In this document: positions 1 through 14,899 of the stretch, one piece after another
Layout of the letters: each line of letters starts with the position of its first letter
How positions within the stretch are numbered: position 1 is the first letter of the stretch
DNA from: Polyodon spathula
Lineage: Eukaryota > Chordata > Actinopteri > Acipenseriformes > Polyodontidae
NCBI RefSeq assembly: GCF_017654505.1
Contig: NC_054541.1
Coordinates: 49,360,634-49,424,633, forward strand
Direction of reading: 5' to 3'
Length of the DNA stretch: 64,000 nt
Notes under the pieces: model-generated
Told to the model about the DNA's origin: nothing
Databases searched by the model: none
The model's input: only the letters and a program-made list of their open reading frames with translations
Program-made: the position numbers and the translations under genes

Positions 1-2272
1 TACTGCACAGCGGTCCTGCTGACTGTGACACACGAATACACACTGATAGATACTGCACAGCGATCCTGCTGACTGTGACACACGAATACACACTGATAGA
101 TACTGCACAGCGGTCCTGCTGACTGTACACACTGATAGATACTGCACAGCGGTCCTGCTGACTGTGACACACGAATACACACTGATAGATACTGCACAGC
201 GGTCCTGCTGACTGTGATGCACGAGTACACACTGATAGATACTGCACAGCGGTCCTGCTGACTGTGATGCACGAGTACACACTGATAGATACTGCACAGC
301 GGTCCTGCTGACTGTGATGCACGAGCACACACTGATAGATACTGCACAGCGATCCTGCTGACTGTGATGCACAAGTACACACTGATAGATACTGCACAGC
401 GGTCCTGCTGACTGTGACACACGAATACACACTGATAGATACTGCACAGCGGTCCTGCTGACTGTGATGCACGAATACACACTGATAGATACTGCACAGC
501 GATCCTGCTGACTGTGACACACGAATACACACTGATAGATACTGCACAGCGGTCCTGCTGACTGTGACGCACGAGTACACACTGATAGATACTGCACAGC
601 GGTCCTGCTGACTGTGACACACGAATACACACTGATAGATACTGCACAGCGGTCCTGCTGACTGTGATGCACGAGTACACACTGATAGATACTGCACAGC
701 GATCCTGCTGACTGTGATGCACGAGTACACACTGATAGATACTGCACAGCGGTCCTGCTGACTGTGATGCACAGGTACACACTGATAGATACTGCACAGC
801 GATCCTGCTGACTGTGATGCACAAGTACACACTGATAGATACTGCACAGCGATCCTGCTGACTGTGACACACGAATACACACTGATAGATACTGCACAGC
901 GATCCTGCTGACTGTGATGCACGAATACACACTGATAGATACTGCACAGCGATCCTGCTGACTGTGACACACGAATACACACTGATAGATACTGCACAGC
1001 GATCCTGCTGACTGTGACACACGAATACACACTGATAGATACTGCACAGCGGTCCTGCTGACTGTGACACACGAATACACACTGATAGATACTGCACAGC
1101 GGTCCTGCTGACTGTGATGCACGAGTACACACGATCCTGCTGACTGTGACACACGAATACACACTGATAGATACTGCACAGCGGTCCTGCTGACTGTGAC
1201 GCACGAATACACACTGATAGATACTGCACAGCGGTCCTGCTGACTGTGACACACGAATACACACTGATAGATACTGCACAGCGATCCTGCTGACTGTGAC
1301 ACACGAATACACACTGATAGATACTGCACAGCGATCCTGCTGACTGTGATGCACAAGTACACACTGATAGATACTGCACAGCGGTCCTGCTGACTGTGAC
1401 ACACGAATACACACTGATAGATACTGCACAGCGGTCCTGCTGACTGTGACACACGAGTACACACTGATAGATACTGCACAGCGATCCTGCTGACTGTGAT
1501 GCACGAGCACACACTGATAGATACTGCACAGCGATCCTGCTGACTGTGATGCACAGGTACACACTGATAGATACTGCACAGCGATCCTGCTGACTGTGAT
1601 GCACAAGTACACACTGATAGATACTGCACAGCGATCCTGCTGACTGTGACACACGAATACACACTGATAGATACTGCACAGCGATCCTGCTGACTGTGAT
1701 GCACGAGCACACACTGATAGATACTGCACAGCGATCCTGCTGACTGTGATGCACGAGTACACACTGATAGATACTGCACAGCGATCCTGCTGACTGTGAT
1801 GCACGAGCACACACTGATAGATACTGCACAGCGATCCTGCTGACTGTGATGCACGAGTACACACTGATAGATACTGCACAGCGATCCTGCTGACTGTGAT
1901 GCACGAGTACACACTGATAGATACTGCACAGCGATCCTGCTGACTGTGATGCACGAGCACACACTGATAGATACTGCACAGCGATCCTGCTGACTGTGAT
2001 GCACAAGTACACACTGATAGATACTGCACAGCGATCCTGCTGACTGTGATGCACGAGCACACACTGATAGATACTGCACAGCGGTCCTGCTGACTGTGAC
2101 GCACGAGTACACACTGATAGCGACAGCGGAATCCTGCTGACTGTGATGCACGAGTACACACTGATAGATACTGCACAGCGATCCTGCTGACTGTGATGCA
2201 CAAGCACACACTGATAGATACTGCACAGCGATCCTGCTGACTGTGATGCACGAGTACACACTGATAGATACT
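1..2272. repeat. 50-bp tandem satellite array, open at the left edge
   Basis: About 45 head-to-tail copies of a 50-bp unit that contains tactgcacagcggtcctgct and ends in cactgataga. Variation is confined mainly to a few sites: cggtcc or cgatcc, and gacacacgaa, gatgcacgag or gatgcacaag. Shortened units occur near 121-140 and 1126-1136, and a scrambled unit lies near 2118-2132. The array ends at about 2272, where unique sequence begins with gaactgcaacttg. It runs off the left edge, so its full size is unknown. No coding frame stays open through it. The variant types are interspersed rather than blocked, which suggests repeated unequal exchange. Confidence 0.97.
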
Positions 2273-5200
2273 GGAACTGCAACTTGTTAAAAGGGGCTGC
2301 TTGGTGTGGGTATGATATATCATGGTTGTCTTAAATTTAATTTTGCCTTTACATGACTTTGAGCCGGTCTGAGGTTGCCCAGAGTATTACCTGGCCTTAA
2401 GTTGTGTTGTATCTACATATTAAAACAGAGAGTTTTCAGTTTATCAATGACTTTTCTTCTTTATTATATATATGTAGAGTTTAGACATGATACTGACAGC
2501 TTTGTTGAGGCTACTCATGTACATCAAAACTTTACACAGATGGTCCAATAAATAGGAAGTTCCTTTTTACACTTGGCCAGCATGTCTCTTTTGCTAAGTT
2601 TGTTTAAAAACCCTGTGATATACTGCTTACTATCTTGAGCAAAGGCATTTCTGAAGACACATCACATCAGTAACACGGATCACTGGAGACGCTTCATCAT
2701 AAGATACTCAACGGCAGAGTACTAAAAAGAAAGTTACTTTTATAACCAGACAAGTGTTTTATAATGAGAAATCCTCATGAATGTCTTCTACAACCTGTAC
2801 TGAACTGGCATCTCAGCCCATTGAGCTGAATGGAAAAGCAAGCCCTGCAGGTGGAGAGGTACAGTAAGTGCAGATTCAACTCAGAGAGTTGGATTGTCCT
2901 TAACAGCGATGCAAAAATGTGCATGTCATTTCAGGGCCTTTAGAGAATAAGAAAGCCACTCGAAATCCGAAACGATTCCCTAGAGGATGGCCCTTACAAA
3001 AGAGGCCGTAAAAGCAGAATAAATCAAACAGATGTTTCAGGGAGAAGAGCAAATCAGTCTCCAAGGCTGAAATTCAGGTGAACCAATCTGCAAAGCTGTC
3101 CCTTTGCTTGATAAAGTGGCGTGGATGTGGTGACACAAGCATGACACCTAATCGACATCCAGCAACGTGACAAATCGAAGCGACAAATCGACTGGAAGTG
3201 ACGCTATACTGCGTTCATTTCTCCAATGGCACTTTTTTGGAATACATGGTTAGATACATTTAACACAACTGGAACCATTTAAAAGATCTAAACAGGGACT
3301 GATGGAAATACATTAGCTCTATATAAATGCTGCTGGTGTTTTCCCCTCAGGGGTGACTTACTAATCCCCTTATTAACAGCAATGAATACAGAGCAGAGAA
3401 CTACTTGGCACAGCAAGCGTACACGGTTTACTCCTCCAAGCTGTCTTTCCTCTCGTGAAAGACAAGAAACCCAGCAACGATGTTTACCACATGAAAAATA
3501 TGAGCTGCACCAGAGAATCTAAAAACTGCAGACAGAATTATTCTGGCAGCAGAAATAATTGGCTTTACAGGCAGTTAATGATCTGTCAGTTAACTTCTCT
3601 TTTAATTTCACTGCATCACACATTGTTATAAGCAGAGCGGACACTGGGGGTGGTAGGAGCAATTCATCTGGATCCCAAGGGAATCAGGATATCTTTGGTT
3701 AAGGGTATTTTAGCAGCATAACAGCATCAAATCAGCCTTCCCTAAACTGTATGTAATGTGTGACTCTTTCCAGCCTATTTTTATTGTATTAACTAAAATG
3801 GTGTTTGCCTAACACAGCACATCACACTAGCATGTGCTCGCAAATATAATTGCTAATATTGTGTTCAAAGATCTATGGATAGTGGGGGTTTGGGGGAATG
3901 CTTTCTTATAACAATCTGGTATTGTGCGGCTTTCATTCTCCCACAATTATGAAGGCGTATACAGATTTTCCCAAACGTTCTGACTCAAGAGCTTTCACAG
4001 AAACAGCTTCTAAATATCCACAGAAGAAAGGTTTTGTTCGTCATACCTTCATATTTTTTAAAGATTTTTTTCATTAAAAAGTTATTTTAGTTGGTATTTT
4101 AAATGGAATGGAACCATTTTTTGTATGTAAAACGAACAACAAATATTGCAATGTAACCAAATGAATAACACTGCAATGGATGTGTTGCTTGTAATCTTTA
4201 CCTACTTGTGATGTACTGCTTGAAGCCATGATATCTGGTTAACTAGATAAACAGGCAATATAACGCCCCTGTCCCAGGAGATGGCTTGTTCAATATAATT
4301 TCAATATACTTGAAGAGCGGGCAGTTATCTTTTCACACCTACCAAATAAGTAGTAAGCAAGGTGAGTGGGGCAAAACAGGCAACAATACATACTGTACTA
4401 GCACAAGTGTATATCATCCGGGGAGCCAGCGCATATGTGACCCAATTAACCCTTGTTTCCACTGCACATCCAGGCTGTCAGCAAGCCAGGCTGGCCTGGT
4501 GCTGCACCTTAAGAGCCTTACATAGTCTCCACTGCATGACCATGGCTTGGGCAGGAATGAGCGCTTATAAAACTGACATCACATGTGTAGTAAATTGATG
4601 AAAACAGTGAACGCAATGCCTGTGAAACTGTAGCATTTAATTAAACCAGTACTGTAGCAACAGAGCACTGACCTGTGAAGTAACGTTCTTACCTTAAGCT
4701 GCCCTTAGTATTCCAGGGATGGAAATAAGACTCCCAATGCAGAGCAGTTTGCCAGCTAAGGAGGAAGAACGACTGGGGTTGGTTCTCTTATAAAGGTTTA
4801 CCACAGTATTTTTGCAGTTAGTCAATGCATTTACCATAGTTTGCCATGTTTATTAATATGCTTTAGCACATCTCTCTAGTCTTTATTATTCTTGCCTATG
4901 CTTTACCATGATTTCACTGTGCTTTATCACACTTTGCTGTGCTTTTACTCTGGGAAACTTTCATAAGGATTCTTACAGTTAACACACTAAGAAATTGCCC
5001 TTTTAATTAAAGCATGATCTTAAATTTAAATTAAGGTGCTGTGTACCAAATAATAGAACAAACTATTATGTTGATAAAGTTTGAAAGAAAGAAGTTTGTT
5101 TTTTAGTGATGATTTAAACAATTAACATGTATAATTTTAAAAAAATAGTTTATTGTCATTATTCTATTGGCTGACATATGGAAAGAAATATACCCAGTAC

Positions 5201-6451
5201 CTTGATGAGAATCTACTCTCATAGCTAATCCACTCATGTAAAATGAATTTTGTGTTTCTGAATGCTTGTCTTTCACAGTGCTAACACATCAACAAAACAT
5301 GCTGCGATTTTTGGACTGATATTTACCAACACAATTCCATATTCAATGAAACACACCCATTCCATATCTACCAGGGGTCTGCCTGTTTGTAAAGGCAAAC
5401 TCTAAATTGCATCCTACATCTCAATCATTTCTTTAAAGGGTATCTTTTTTAGGTTCAGTCTACATTAACATGCTAAAATGTTTTTTTTTTCCAGACTCCT
5501 CATCACACACCCCCAATCAATTTTATTGACAAAAAAAATTGCAAATAAATTATGCATTCCTTGTGGTTTGAACCACAGACCTTAACCAGGTAGTGTCATC
5601 TTCAATCTCTTTCTGTTGCATAGCCCGATACACCTTGTCTAAATGAAATGCAACCCAATCGTGGAAAAGGGCGTTAATGTTATAAATAGACAGGAGAAGC
5701 ATCTGGCCAGAAAAAAAATAGCTATAGTATAAAAACTGGAATTATATGCCAGAATATTTATCATTTATGACATATGTTTTTATATCATCCGTACAAGCAT
5801 GTTTATCAGCACTGTCACGACCGATTCATTTCCAGCACTCTGCTACACACTCTGTTAAAAATATAACGGCTGGTTCAAATGTTCACGAACTCGGAGTCAT
5901 TTTAATTAAACAGGCTTTCGGGTTTTTTATTTTTTTTTTTTTATTTCAAGTCTTCTGGTACCGTTTGTGTTACAAAGAGCCCACCAACAAATAATAACAA
6001 CCATGCTTCTGTCTTTCGAAGTTCTTTAAAAAATGTCATTATATTATTAAATAATATCTTCTTTTTAGTATCACTGGCGATACTGCAAGATGTATAATGA
6101 TTGTACGTGGTACAGCGTTGATGTGTAACCCTTTTACGCTGTAATTGTTGCCACTCGGATGATTTGGGGAAGCACTTAAGTACTCGCCTTTTACATGATT
6201 ACGTTTGACCTTCTCACGGTACCGTAGTTTCATTTTGGTCTTCGTAAGCCCTTCTAAAATCCTGCTGTTTACTGTGTTTGGTTTGAATTGCAGTTACACG
6301 CCGGCTGGTTTGCATATTGTCTTGCAGCTATACGCACTCTTAGTTGGTGATCGATCTTTTCCAGCGTTGCTCGTGTAACACCGCGGAAGTGACACTGTGT
6401 CCCACCGCTTCTCGGTTGTACTCGGCTTTGCAAAGGAAACTACAGAAAGCG
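2273..6451. other. Intergenic stretch upstream of pyroxd1, no gene seen
   Basis: AT-rich sequence with only short open frames (at most about 100 codons), none of which resembles a protein family I know. A degenerate piece at about 4710-4750 (containing gggatggaaataagactccc) matches the end of the fold-back element found twice in golt1b introns. The last 200 bases or so before 6452 are richer in CpG and should hold the pyroxd1 promoter and 5' UTR, although I see no clear TATA box. Confidence 0.6.
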
Positions 6452-9400
6452 ATGGCGGCTGCAGAATCACAGAGGTGCAAGTTTTTAATCGTTGGTGGAG
6501 GCATCGCAGGGGTCACATGCGCTGAGCAGGTTAGCAGGTTGAGTTTAACTGAAAATCGCATTTCACTTAAGTTCTGTACGGTCAGAAGTGTGAAACTAAA
6601 GTAGCGGTAATTTGTTTGTGTCACGATTGTGGTAAAATGGTGCACAGCCAGTTGCTGTTATGAATTTACATTTACATTTTCAGAAAGCGCACGGTTATTG
6701 TTGTAAATTATTACTGTTAGTCAAGTCTACGAGATTTGACCCTTATTTTGTTATGTCAGTGCTATAGATTTGTAGGCGTTACCTCGTCATTTACTTCCTG
6801 TGTTGCACTAAATATTACCCCACCCAGTTTGTTTATGGCTACAGCACAAGTGCTCAGGTGAGTTCCAGCGACCTGTTAAAAAAAAAAAAAAAAAAAAAAC
6901 GCTGGGGCACAAAAAATCTGGTAAAGGTAATGGATTTTGCTGCTGCACAAAACACATTCTTTATATAAAATGAATTTTCCTTTCAAAAATGGATAAGGCC
7001 GATTGGAGAGAGAAGTCTCTTTCTTCCCCCCCAGGCGTGCTGTTAAACTACTAGCAGCAGTCTTTTGGAGGTTTCTTACTGGCAGTAGATGTTTTTCTGA
7101 TAAGAAGAAACCCCAAAAGGGTGCTGTCACTCCAAAGTTAAGTTTTGAAAACTAAAAAGGTTTAAACAGCAAAACAACGTGGGCCTGCTGGTTAAATCCT
7201 TCTGCTTAAGAAGTTCAGAAAACGTGTTCTGCAAGTAGCCTCTTCTGCAGTGTTTTTGTTAAATGCTGTCTGTATGTCTCAGTATTGTTATTGTGACGCT
7301 GTTGTCATAGCCATGCTGTTCTCGAAGGTGAAGTCACCCCTCCCCTGTTTTAACACCGTTATTAGGCAGTGCGAAATTTTGGGTTGCAGTGCTCATACAA
7401 ATCCTGCCCCTGTCCCAGGAGATGGCTTGTCCACCTCTCTCCGCAACAGATGTAACATGGCGCTGCTGTTTTCTCTCACTAAGACATTTTATTAATATGC
7501 AGAGGCTAAGGGCGATTTTACAGAAGAGCTCTTGTTTCATAACAAGCAATCATAGCTGCACTGTGACATACTGGAAGCACGCAGTATTTTACACAAGTGT
7601 GTGTTTGTCAGGAAAGTTAACGGTGCAGAGAGGCACTCCCATCGTTTCGTTTTGCACAGATATGTATAGTTGCATGGTATCTTCCAATGTGTAACCTTTT
7701 GTACACTCTGTTTTCAGTCCAGTTTGTTTACATTCCCCATAGTTAGTTTTAACTGCCCATTCACTGAGTCACATACCACTGTTAAGAACATGCTGCAACA
7801 GCAGTTATACATGCAAAAAAGCAACAAAAAAAGAGAAGTTTCACACACCTTGTTTTTGTCTTTTTCATCCACATCCTTCAACTGAGGACTAATTAGAATG
7901 GAGCTCTGTGTATTACTGATAGCACAGTAAAGTGCCTCACTCCCCCTGTGTTTTATTAGATGCTGTCATTTCGCATGGCTTGTAAGTACATGTGGAAATT
8001 GAAATTATGTCGTAACATCCCTAGTTAGCTAAGCTTAATAACAGGGTGCAGTCAGTGCTTCTGTAATCTCTCGGATCTGCTGTTAGCCTTTGCTCTTTAC
8101 ATGATCTGTATAAGGTGAACCTCTGGGAATGAGCATCTACCCAATAAACATACTATACTGTACCCAGCAGTGACCTGGACCTGGTTTTTGTGCTGCATTT
8201 GAAATAGGGACTAATAAGGAGTCACTTCTGTTGGCTCCCTTTAAATACTTTGAAGTCTCCCCAAACCCTCCTTTGTCCTCATATAAGCAGGTTCAGTTCT
8301 CTCTGTCTAATAATACAGACATATAAAGTTTCACATGTAAATAAAACCTTTGTCTGTTTATAGCTTGCCTCCCAGTTTCCATCTGATGAAATCATCCTAC
8401 TCACTGCGTCCCCTCTAATTAAAGCTGTAACGCATTTCAAACAGGTAAGAGATTAAAAGCCACTTCTGTGTATGAGATGCCTTGTTAAGTCCTAATACTG
8501 TAACTAACATTAGACACTAAACCAGAAGATTCAGAGAAGACTTTAGTAAGTACTTTCTTTTAACTAGAATAAAGTAGATTCTTTTTTTGTACTGGGATTA
8601 ATGACCATGTATTGGGAGCGGGGGGGAAGCCACCTCACTGTTTCACAGCAGAAACGTCAAACACCCACAATGCTTACAGTGGTTGTGGTTATAGTCTGTG
8701 TATACTTTTACTTGAGATGTTACGTGAGATGTTTGTTCTAAATAATTGTATAATTGACTAGATTGTATGTATCTGTATATGAAATGCTGGCGCAGACAAT
8801 TTGAGCCTCACTCCTCACTCAGTCTCTGTCAGGGAAAATGCTTTAGTAAGTTCTAACCCTAACCTCACTCCTCACTCAGTCTCTGTCCGGGAAAATGCTA
8901 CAGTAAGTTCTAACCCTAACCTCACTCCTCACTCAGTCTCTGTCAGAGAGAATGCTTCAGTAAGTTGTAACCCTAACCTCACTCCTCACCCAATCTCTGT
9001 CAGGGAGCATGCCACCTTAAATTCTAACCCTAACCCTAACCCTAACCTCACTCCTCACTGAGTCTCTGTCAGGGAGAATGCTACAGTAAGTTCTAACCTT
9101 AACCTCACTCCTCACTGAGTCTCTGTCAGGGAGAATGCTTCAGTAAGTTCTAACCCTAGTCCTAAGCTCACTCCTCACTCAGTCTCTGTCAGGGAGAATA
9201 CTTCAGTAAGTTCTAACCCTAACCCTAACCCTAACCTCACTCCTCACTGAGTCTCTGTCAGGGAGAATACTTCAGTAAGTTCTAACCCTAACCCTAAGCT
9301 CACTCCTCACTCAGTCTCTGTCAGGGAGAATACTTCAGTAAGTTCTAACCCTAACCTCACTCCTCACTCAGTCTCTGTCAGGGAGAATGCTACAGTAAGT

Positions 9401-12400
9401 TCTAACCCTAGCCCTAAGCTCACTCCTCACTCAGTCTCTGTCAGGGAGAATACTTCACTAAGTTCTAACCCTAACCCTAACCTCACTCCTCACTCAGTCT
9501 CTGTCAGGGAGAATGCTACAGTAAGTTCTAACCCTAGCCCAAACCCTAACCTCACTCCTCACTCAGTCTCTGTCAGGGAGAATGCTTCAGTAAGTTCTAA
9601 CCCTAACCCTAACCCTAACCTCACTCCTCACTCAGTCTCTGTCAGGGAGAATGCTTCAGTAAGTTCTAACCCTAACCCTAACCCTAACCTCACTCCTCAC
9701 TCAGTCTCTGTCAGGGAGAATGCTTCAGTAAGTTCTAACCCTAACCTCACTCCTCACTCAGTCTCTGTCAGGGAGAATGCTTCAGTAAGTTCTAACCCTA
9801 ACCCTAACCTCACTCCTCACTCAGTCTCTGTCAGGGAGAATGCTACAGTAAATTCTAACCCTAACCCTAACCTTAACCTCACTCCTCACTCAGTCTCTGC
9901 CAGGGAGAATACTACAATAAGTTCTAACCCTAACCTCACTTCTCACTCAGTCTCTGCCAGGGAGACTGCTACAATAAGTTCTAACCCCATTCTTTGTTTT
10001 GAACTGGAAGGTCTCTAAAGTTCTAGAAGATTTTGATGTGGAAGAGCAGCCCCACAGTTTCTTGGAAGAGAGGAACCCGAACGTCCGAGTGATCCAGTCT
10101 GCAGTGAAGGCACTGGCAGCAAACCAGCACGTAACAAATACACCTTCTTTGTTTCCCTTAACACTTGGTTTGCTTTTCTTTCATAATACTGTTCACTACC
10201 ACTTAATAAATCAGTAATCAATAAGTCAAAAACTCTGTGTGCCTCCTATTGTAGTTTTCAATAGTGGCCCACAATGTCCTTGAATAGATAGATAGATATG
10301 TGTAGTTTTTCTAGTTTATTTGTCTTTTAATATTTCTTACATTTTGGAAAACAAATAGAAGAAATTATATATGTAGACCCACATTGTGTGCATGTGTTCG
10401 TTTCATTTTGAATGTGATCATGAATCTGTTGCGCTTTGCTTGTGCACCGGCTAGCATTACAAGCAGCAGCATGAGGTTTCATTGACAGATCAGTCACTGT
10501 GCTCTGTTGCAGGTTCTGGGAGTGTTGCAAGACCTGCTTTTCATGTTCACTGCATCAGAATTCCAGAGGTGTTACTGCTTCTTACTTAAGCAAGAATGAG
10601 TTTGTTTTTAAGGGTAGTTTGCCTGGTGATAAATATTATCATTTCTAATGAAGCTCACAATAGTAGCATTGATGTTTGCTGTAGGTTATTGTGGAGGGCC
10701 TTGTAAGAGAGTATCATGACAAGTGTCCAAGTGGGCAGGAATTATGCAAAAGAAAAAAGACGCAGTAAACTGCTCACTATTACTGTTTCCATTGAAAATC
10801 TAAATTCAGCACAGTCTTTTTACACAAAGGGTAAGGCTTCAAGCGCTTCTCTTCAATTACCACATTGACACAAGGTAAATAATTGTGGCTAGCACTTGAA
10901 CACAATACCCTAACCCGATGGTCCTGGACTGCAGTACATTCCTGTCCAGCATCACATCTGAGTTTAACTTGTCTATCGGGGCGGTCAGTAATCGATTACC
11001 ACATGCACATGGGCTGCTTGGACGTATTGACAATCTCATAGTACATCTCATGTTGGAATGCACTCATCACACAATTAACAAAGACATTTTCTACACAAGT
11101 GCTCTTATATTTTGTACCTTTAAGTACTTTAAAACATTCAAGATTACTTTTGACCTTGCTGCCTGCTGCCATGTTTGTGTTGGACTTAAATCAGACGGGC
11201 ACATTGTATAATTTACAAACAAGCAGCATTGTAGCGTACCCATGTAGCCCATGTTTAGAGCTTAAATAGGCCTTGTTTATAATTAGCCGAATGGATACCC
11301 ACATACCCAGGCATTTTCAGGATGCTTTGAGATTTCCAGTATCTATCTATCTGTCTGTCTGTCGTATATCTGAGCACTTCTTGCTTTGATCTGGAAGCTC
11401 TTTAGCATACTTCAGCAGTTCAGTCTATTCCCGGAGAGTCTCCTGAGTGTTGTGGTGCAGAGGAGAACAGTGGAGACAGGCAGAGTCAGAGGGAGGGGAT
11501 TGGGAGATTTAATAAGTAAATACTGCAGTTAACCTGTAAGCAGCCAGTAGAGATTGCAGAGAATCGGAGTGACTTGGATTGATTTTTCTGTGGGAGTCAC
11601 GTGGAGCTGCATATGGGAAAAAAAAAAAAAAAGTTTTGAAGGAGAAAAGGGTTCAGGAAAAAAGTCCTCAACACTGCCACTGTGTGGATGCTCATGGTAA
11701 TACGTTAAGGTACTGTTTCTAACCTTGTCATGGTAATCTTTTTTCACATGCTTGTTTTTGGGGGATTTTAGACAGTATGCACCGAAGATGGGAGACGTTA
11801 TGTATATGAGAAGTTGTGCATATGTGCAGGAGGGAGACCCAAGTTGATCACCCACGGCAACCCTCACGTGCTTGGAATCCGTGACACAGACAGTGCACAG
11901 GTAAAGAACGGCAGGCAGTGCTTTGTGTAAGTCCGAGCCATCTCCATTCACAGAGCTGACACTTGTTCAAGTTTCTTGTGTTTTGCTGGCAATACACAGT
12001 AGTGCCCCAGAGGTTTCTTGTACTTTGTCTTTCAGTGACAATTGATTTCCTGTATCTTATGATTAGTGGGGTTCTCTTTGTTGCTTTTGTTTGCATGCAG
12101 GTGTTTCAGAAACGTTTGTCCAGCGCCAGGAGAATTGCCTTGGTGGGGAATGGAGGAATAGCTCTGGAGCTTGTGTAAGTAACTTTTCACCTGGTTTGGT
12201 AAACAAGCAAGTAAGAAAGGAGTCCCCAGTTTCTCAAAGACAAGGCGTGTGTGATTCAATGATTTGGTTTTCCAGGTTCCTTTGGCATTGGATTAACAGG
12301 GTATTTGCTGTCCTCTCCAGGTATGAAATAGAGGGCTGTGAAGTGATCTGGGCTGTAAAGGATAAAGCCATGGGAAACACATTCTTTGATGCTGGAGCAG

Positions 12401-14828
12401 CTCAGTTTTTAGTTCCTCAGTTGGAATCTGCGAAGCCGAAGCCCCCAGCAACTTGTAAAAGGACTAAATACACCACCGAAGGTAACCTTGTGTTATTAGC
12501 ACTGATTAAATACACCCCAAAGGTAACCTTGTGTTATTAACACTAACAACATTATCACTGCTCCCCTTTTTACTTGTGCTTCTCCCTGATCACTGCTGAT
12601 GATGTAGGCCACTCCCACGGTCTTGGTTAAGTGTTAAAGTCTGTTTAACCAGCACATTGCTTAGACCCTGCATGTATCTATAGACTTCTCTCTGTTTATT
12701 TAAAGGAATGAAATTGTCATTTGTGTTATGCAGAGGGTTGGCACGCTGTGCAGAGTGTTTCGTTTGCTTTGATTTGAGCTGCTGCTAAGCATCACCTTTG
12801 AATGCACTGGTGACCGCGTGTTGTGATCGCAGTTTATTTCCAGCTTTCTTTGTTCTAGGTCCCAAACATCAGGAACAAAGTGCTGCTGAAGGGGGAGAGC
12901 TTGGCAGCGCCCTGGGGCCCGATTGGCATGAAGGAATGAAACTCAAAGGGACTAAAGAGGTGATTGTTTTAGGACACTAAAAATAATCAGGCACATGAGT
13001 CTGCAGCTTTGTGTTTTTCTTTACCCTGTGGAAAAGTAGCAGTCACGCCCGAGAGTTATATATAGCGTGCCAATTCCACCAGACTCTAGGCATTGGTGGG
13101 CTATAGTGCATGTTATATATTAGAAATATAGAGCGGTTTCAGATATTTAATCAGTCATTTAGCAGTCTGATGGTTTAAAACACGGTTATTGATGATAATA
13201 CAGTATAATGAATAAACTAGACTGAATAAATCTTCTGATAAAATCAAGGCAATTGATTATTACTGCAAACCTTGGAACTGACACATATAAATAAATACTT
13301 AATTAACTTTGAAACTTTCAGTGACGGTATATATTTTTTTCATATATCAAAAATAAAAATGACAAATAATAAAAAGTAGACTTCTCAATGTGCACTCATT
13401 CAGTGTTTCTGTATTAACTGCTCTGTGGTGGTCACAGCTCCTAGTCGACCTGTCACAGCACGTACAAGCTTTTTACACATGTCTGCGGTATCTCTTTGTT
13501 ACGCTTCTCAACGGGGCAGTACGAAGACTTTCACCACCCTCTTCGACTCAAGTTGATGATTAGATTCAGAACTGGGGTGGGAGATACGGAGCACATGTTT
13601 CCAACACCCAGTGCTTTTATAACTCATGCTCCCATTCAATAACATCCATTGATTTGTGTTTTACTAACCAGTAACAGTTTGATACTTGGTATTTATTAAC
13701 ACATTTTAGTACATCGTTTTCCCTGGGGCACCTTTAACAGTGTTTGCGATTTTCAGGTTTTGCACAAAGTCCACTTTGAGTACCAGTGTGAAATCAGTCA
13801 AATATACCAACCGGAGGAATTCACAAAGTTAATGAAAACACCCCTGGCATTCCCAGAGCATGGTTCAGATCAAACGGAATCAACAGCAGATAAAGGTACG
13901 TGTCAAAGTGCACTGATGCATTTAGGGCTTCATTAGATAGAGGTGTGTGTTCGTGTGCTCATGCATTTAGGGGTTCATTAGATAGAGGTGTGTGTTAGTG
14001 TGCTCATGCATTTAGGGGTTCATTAGATAGAGGTGTGTGTTAGTGTGCTCATGCATTTAGGGGTTCATTAGATAGAGGTGTGTGTTAGTGTGCTCATGCA
14101 TTTAGGGGTTCATTGGTTCAGTACAGTATTTGTAATTGGATGATTTTGTTCTTGGGTATAAACAATCGCACACTTTGGATTTTGTTCAATGCAGTATGTG
14201 CAATAAAAAGACCCTTCATCCCTACCTAGTGGTGACTTTGTAGATTGCATGTTAAAAAAATGTACACTGGAGAGAAGTGTATACAGGGTGTTAAGAATGT
14301 GCCCTCTGTCCCTTTTTAAAACATGAGTCCGGTTCAAATGTATTGCAGTTTAACAGATTTTTTTTTTCCAGAGCTTTGGCCAGTGTACATAGAGTTAACC
14401 AACGGGAAGGTGTATGGCTGTGATTTCATTGTTAGTGCAACCGGAGTTATCCCAAACACTGAGCCTTTTGTCAGTGGTAACAATGTAAGCATGGATACTT
14501 CTGCTTTATAACAATGTAAATTGGCACACAGGCTCAGTTTTATACTAAAATATAATCCAGTGGTGTCTGTTTCCTGCAGTCTTCCATAGTTCAGCATTGT
14601 AGTGTTGTAAATATATATATTATTAAAATAGACCAGTGCATGCAGTGTTATGTGACACATTGTGCTTTTGGATTTTGAACTGCAGGGTAAACCACTCAAA
14701 TCTATAAATCTGATTAAGAATTGAGTCAAAGCTTAATAGGTCATATTTCCCTACTGTTCACTCAGTGGCCACTATGGGTAAAAAAAAACAAAACTTTGTG
14801 TGTATCTGTGTGTGTGTGTGTGTGTGTG

Positions 14829-14899
<71 letters not shown>

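Noticed and set aside
1..2272. CRISPR-like repeat array
   Set aside because: Units are contiguous with no unique spacers, and the context is a vertebrate genome.
8800..9985. True telomere end
   Set aside because: CCCTAA runs are short, interrupted by a non-telomeric core, and flanked on both sides by pyroxd1 sequence.
11529..11951. 140-codon minus-strand open frame
   Set aside because: It overlaps pyroxd1 exon 4 antisense and includes a homopolymer. No homology is recognised.
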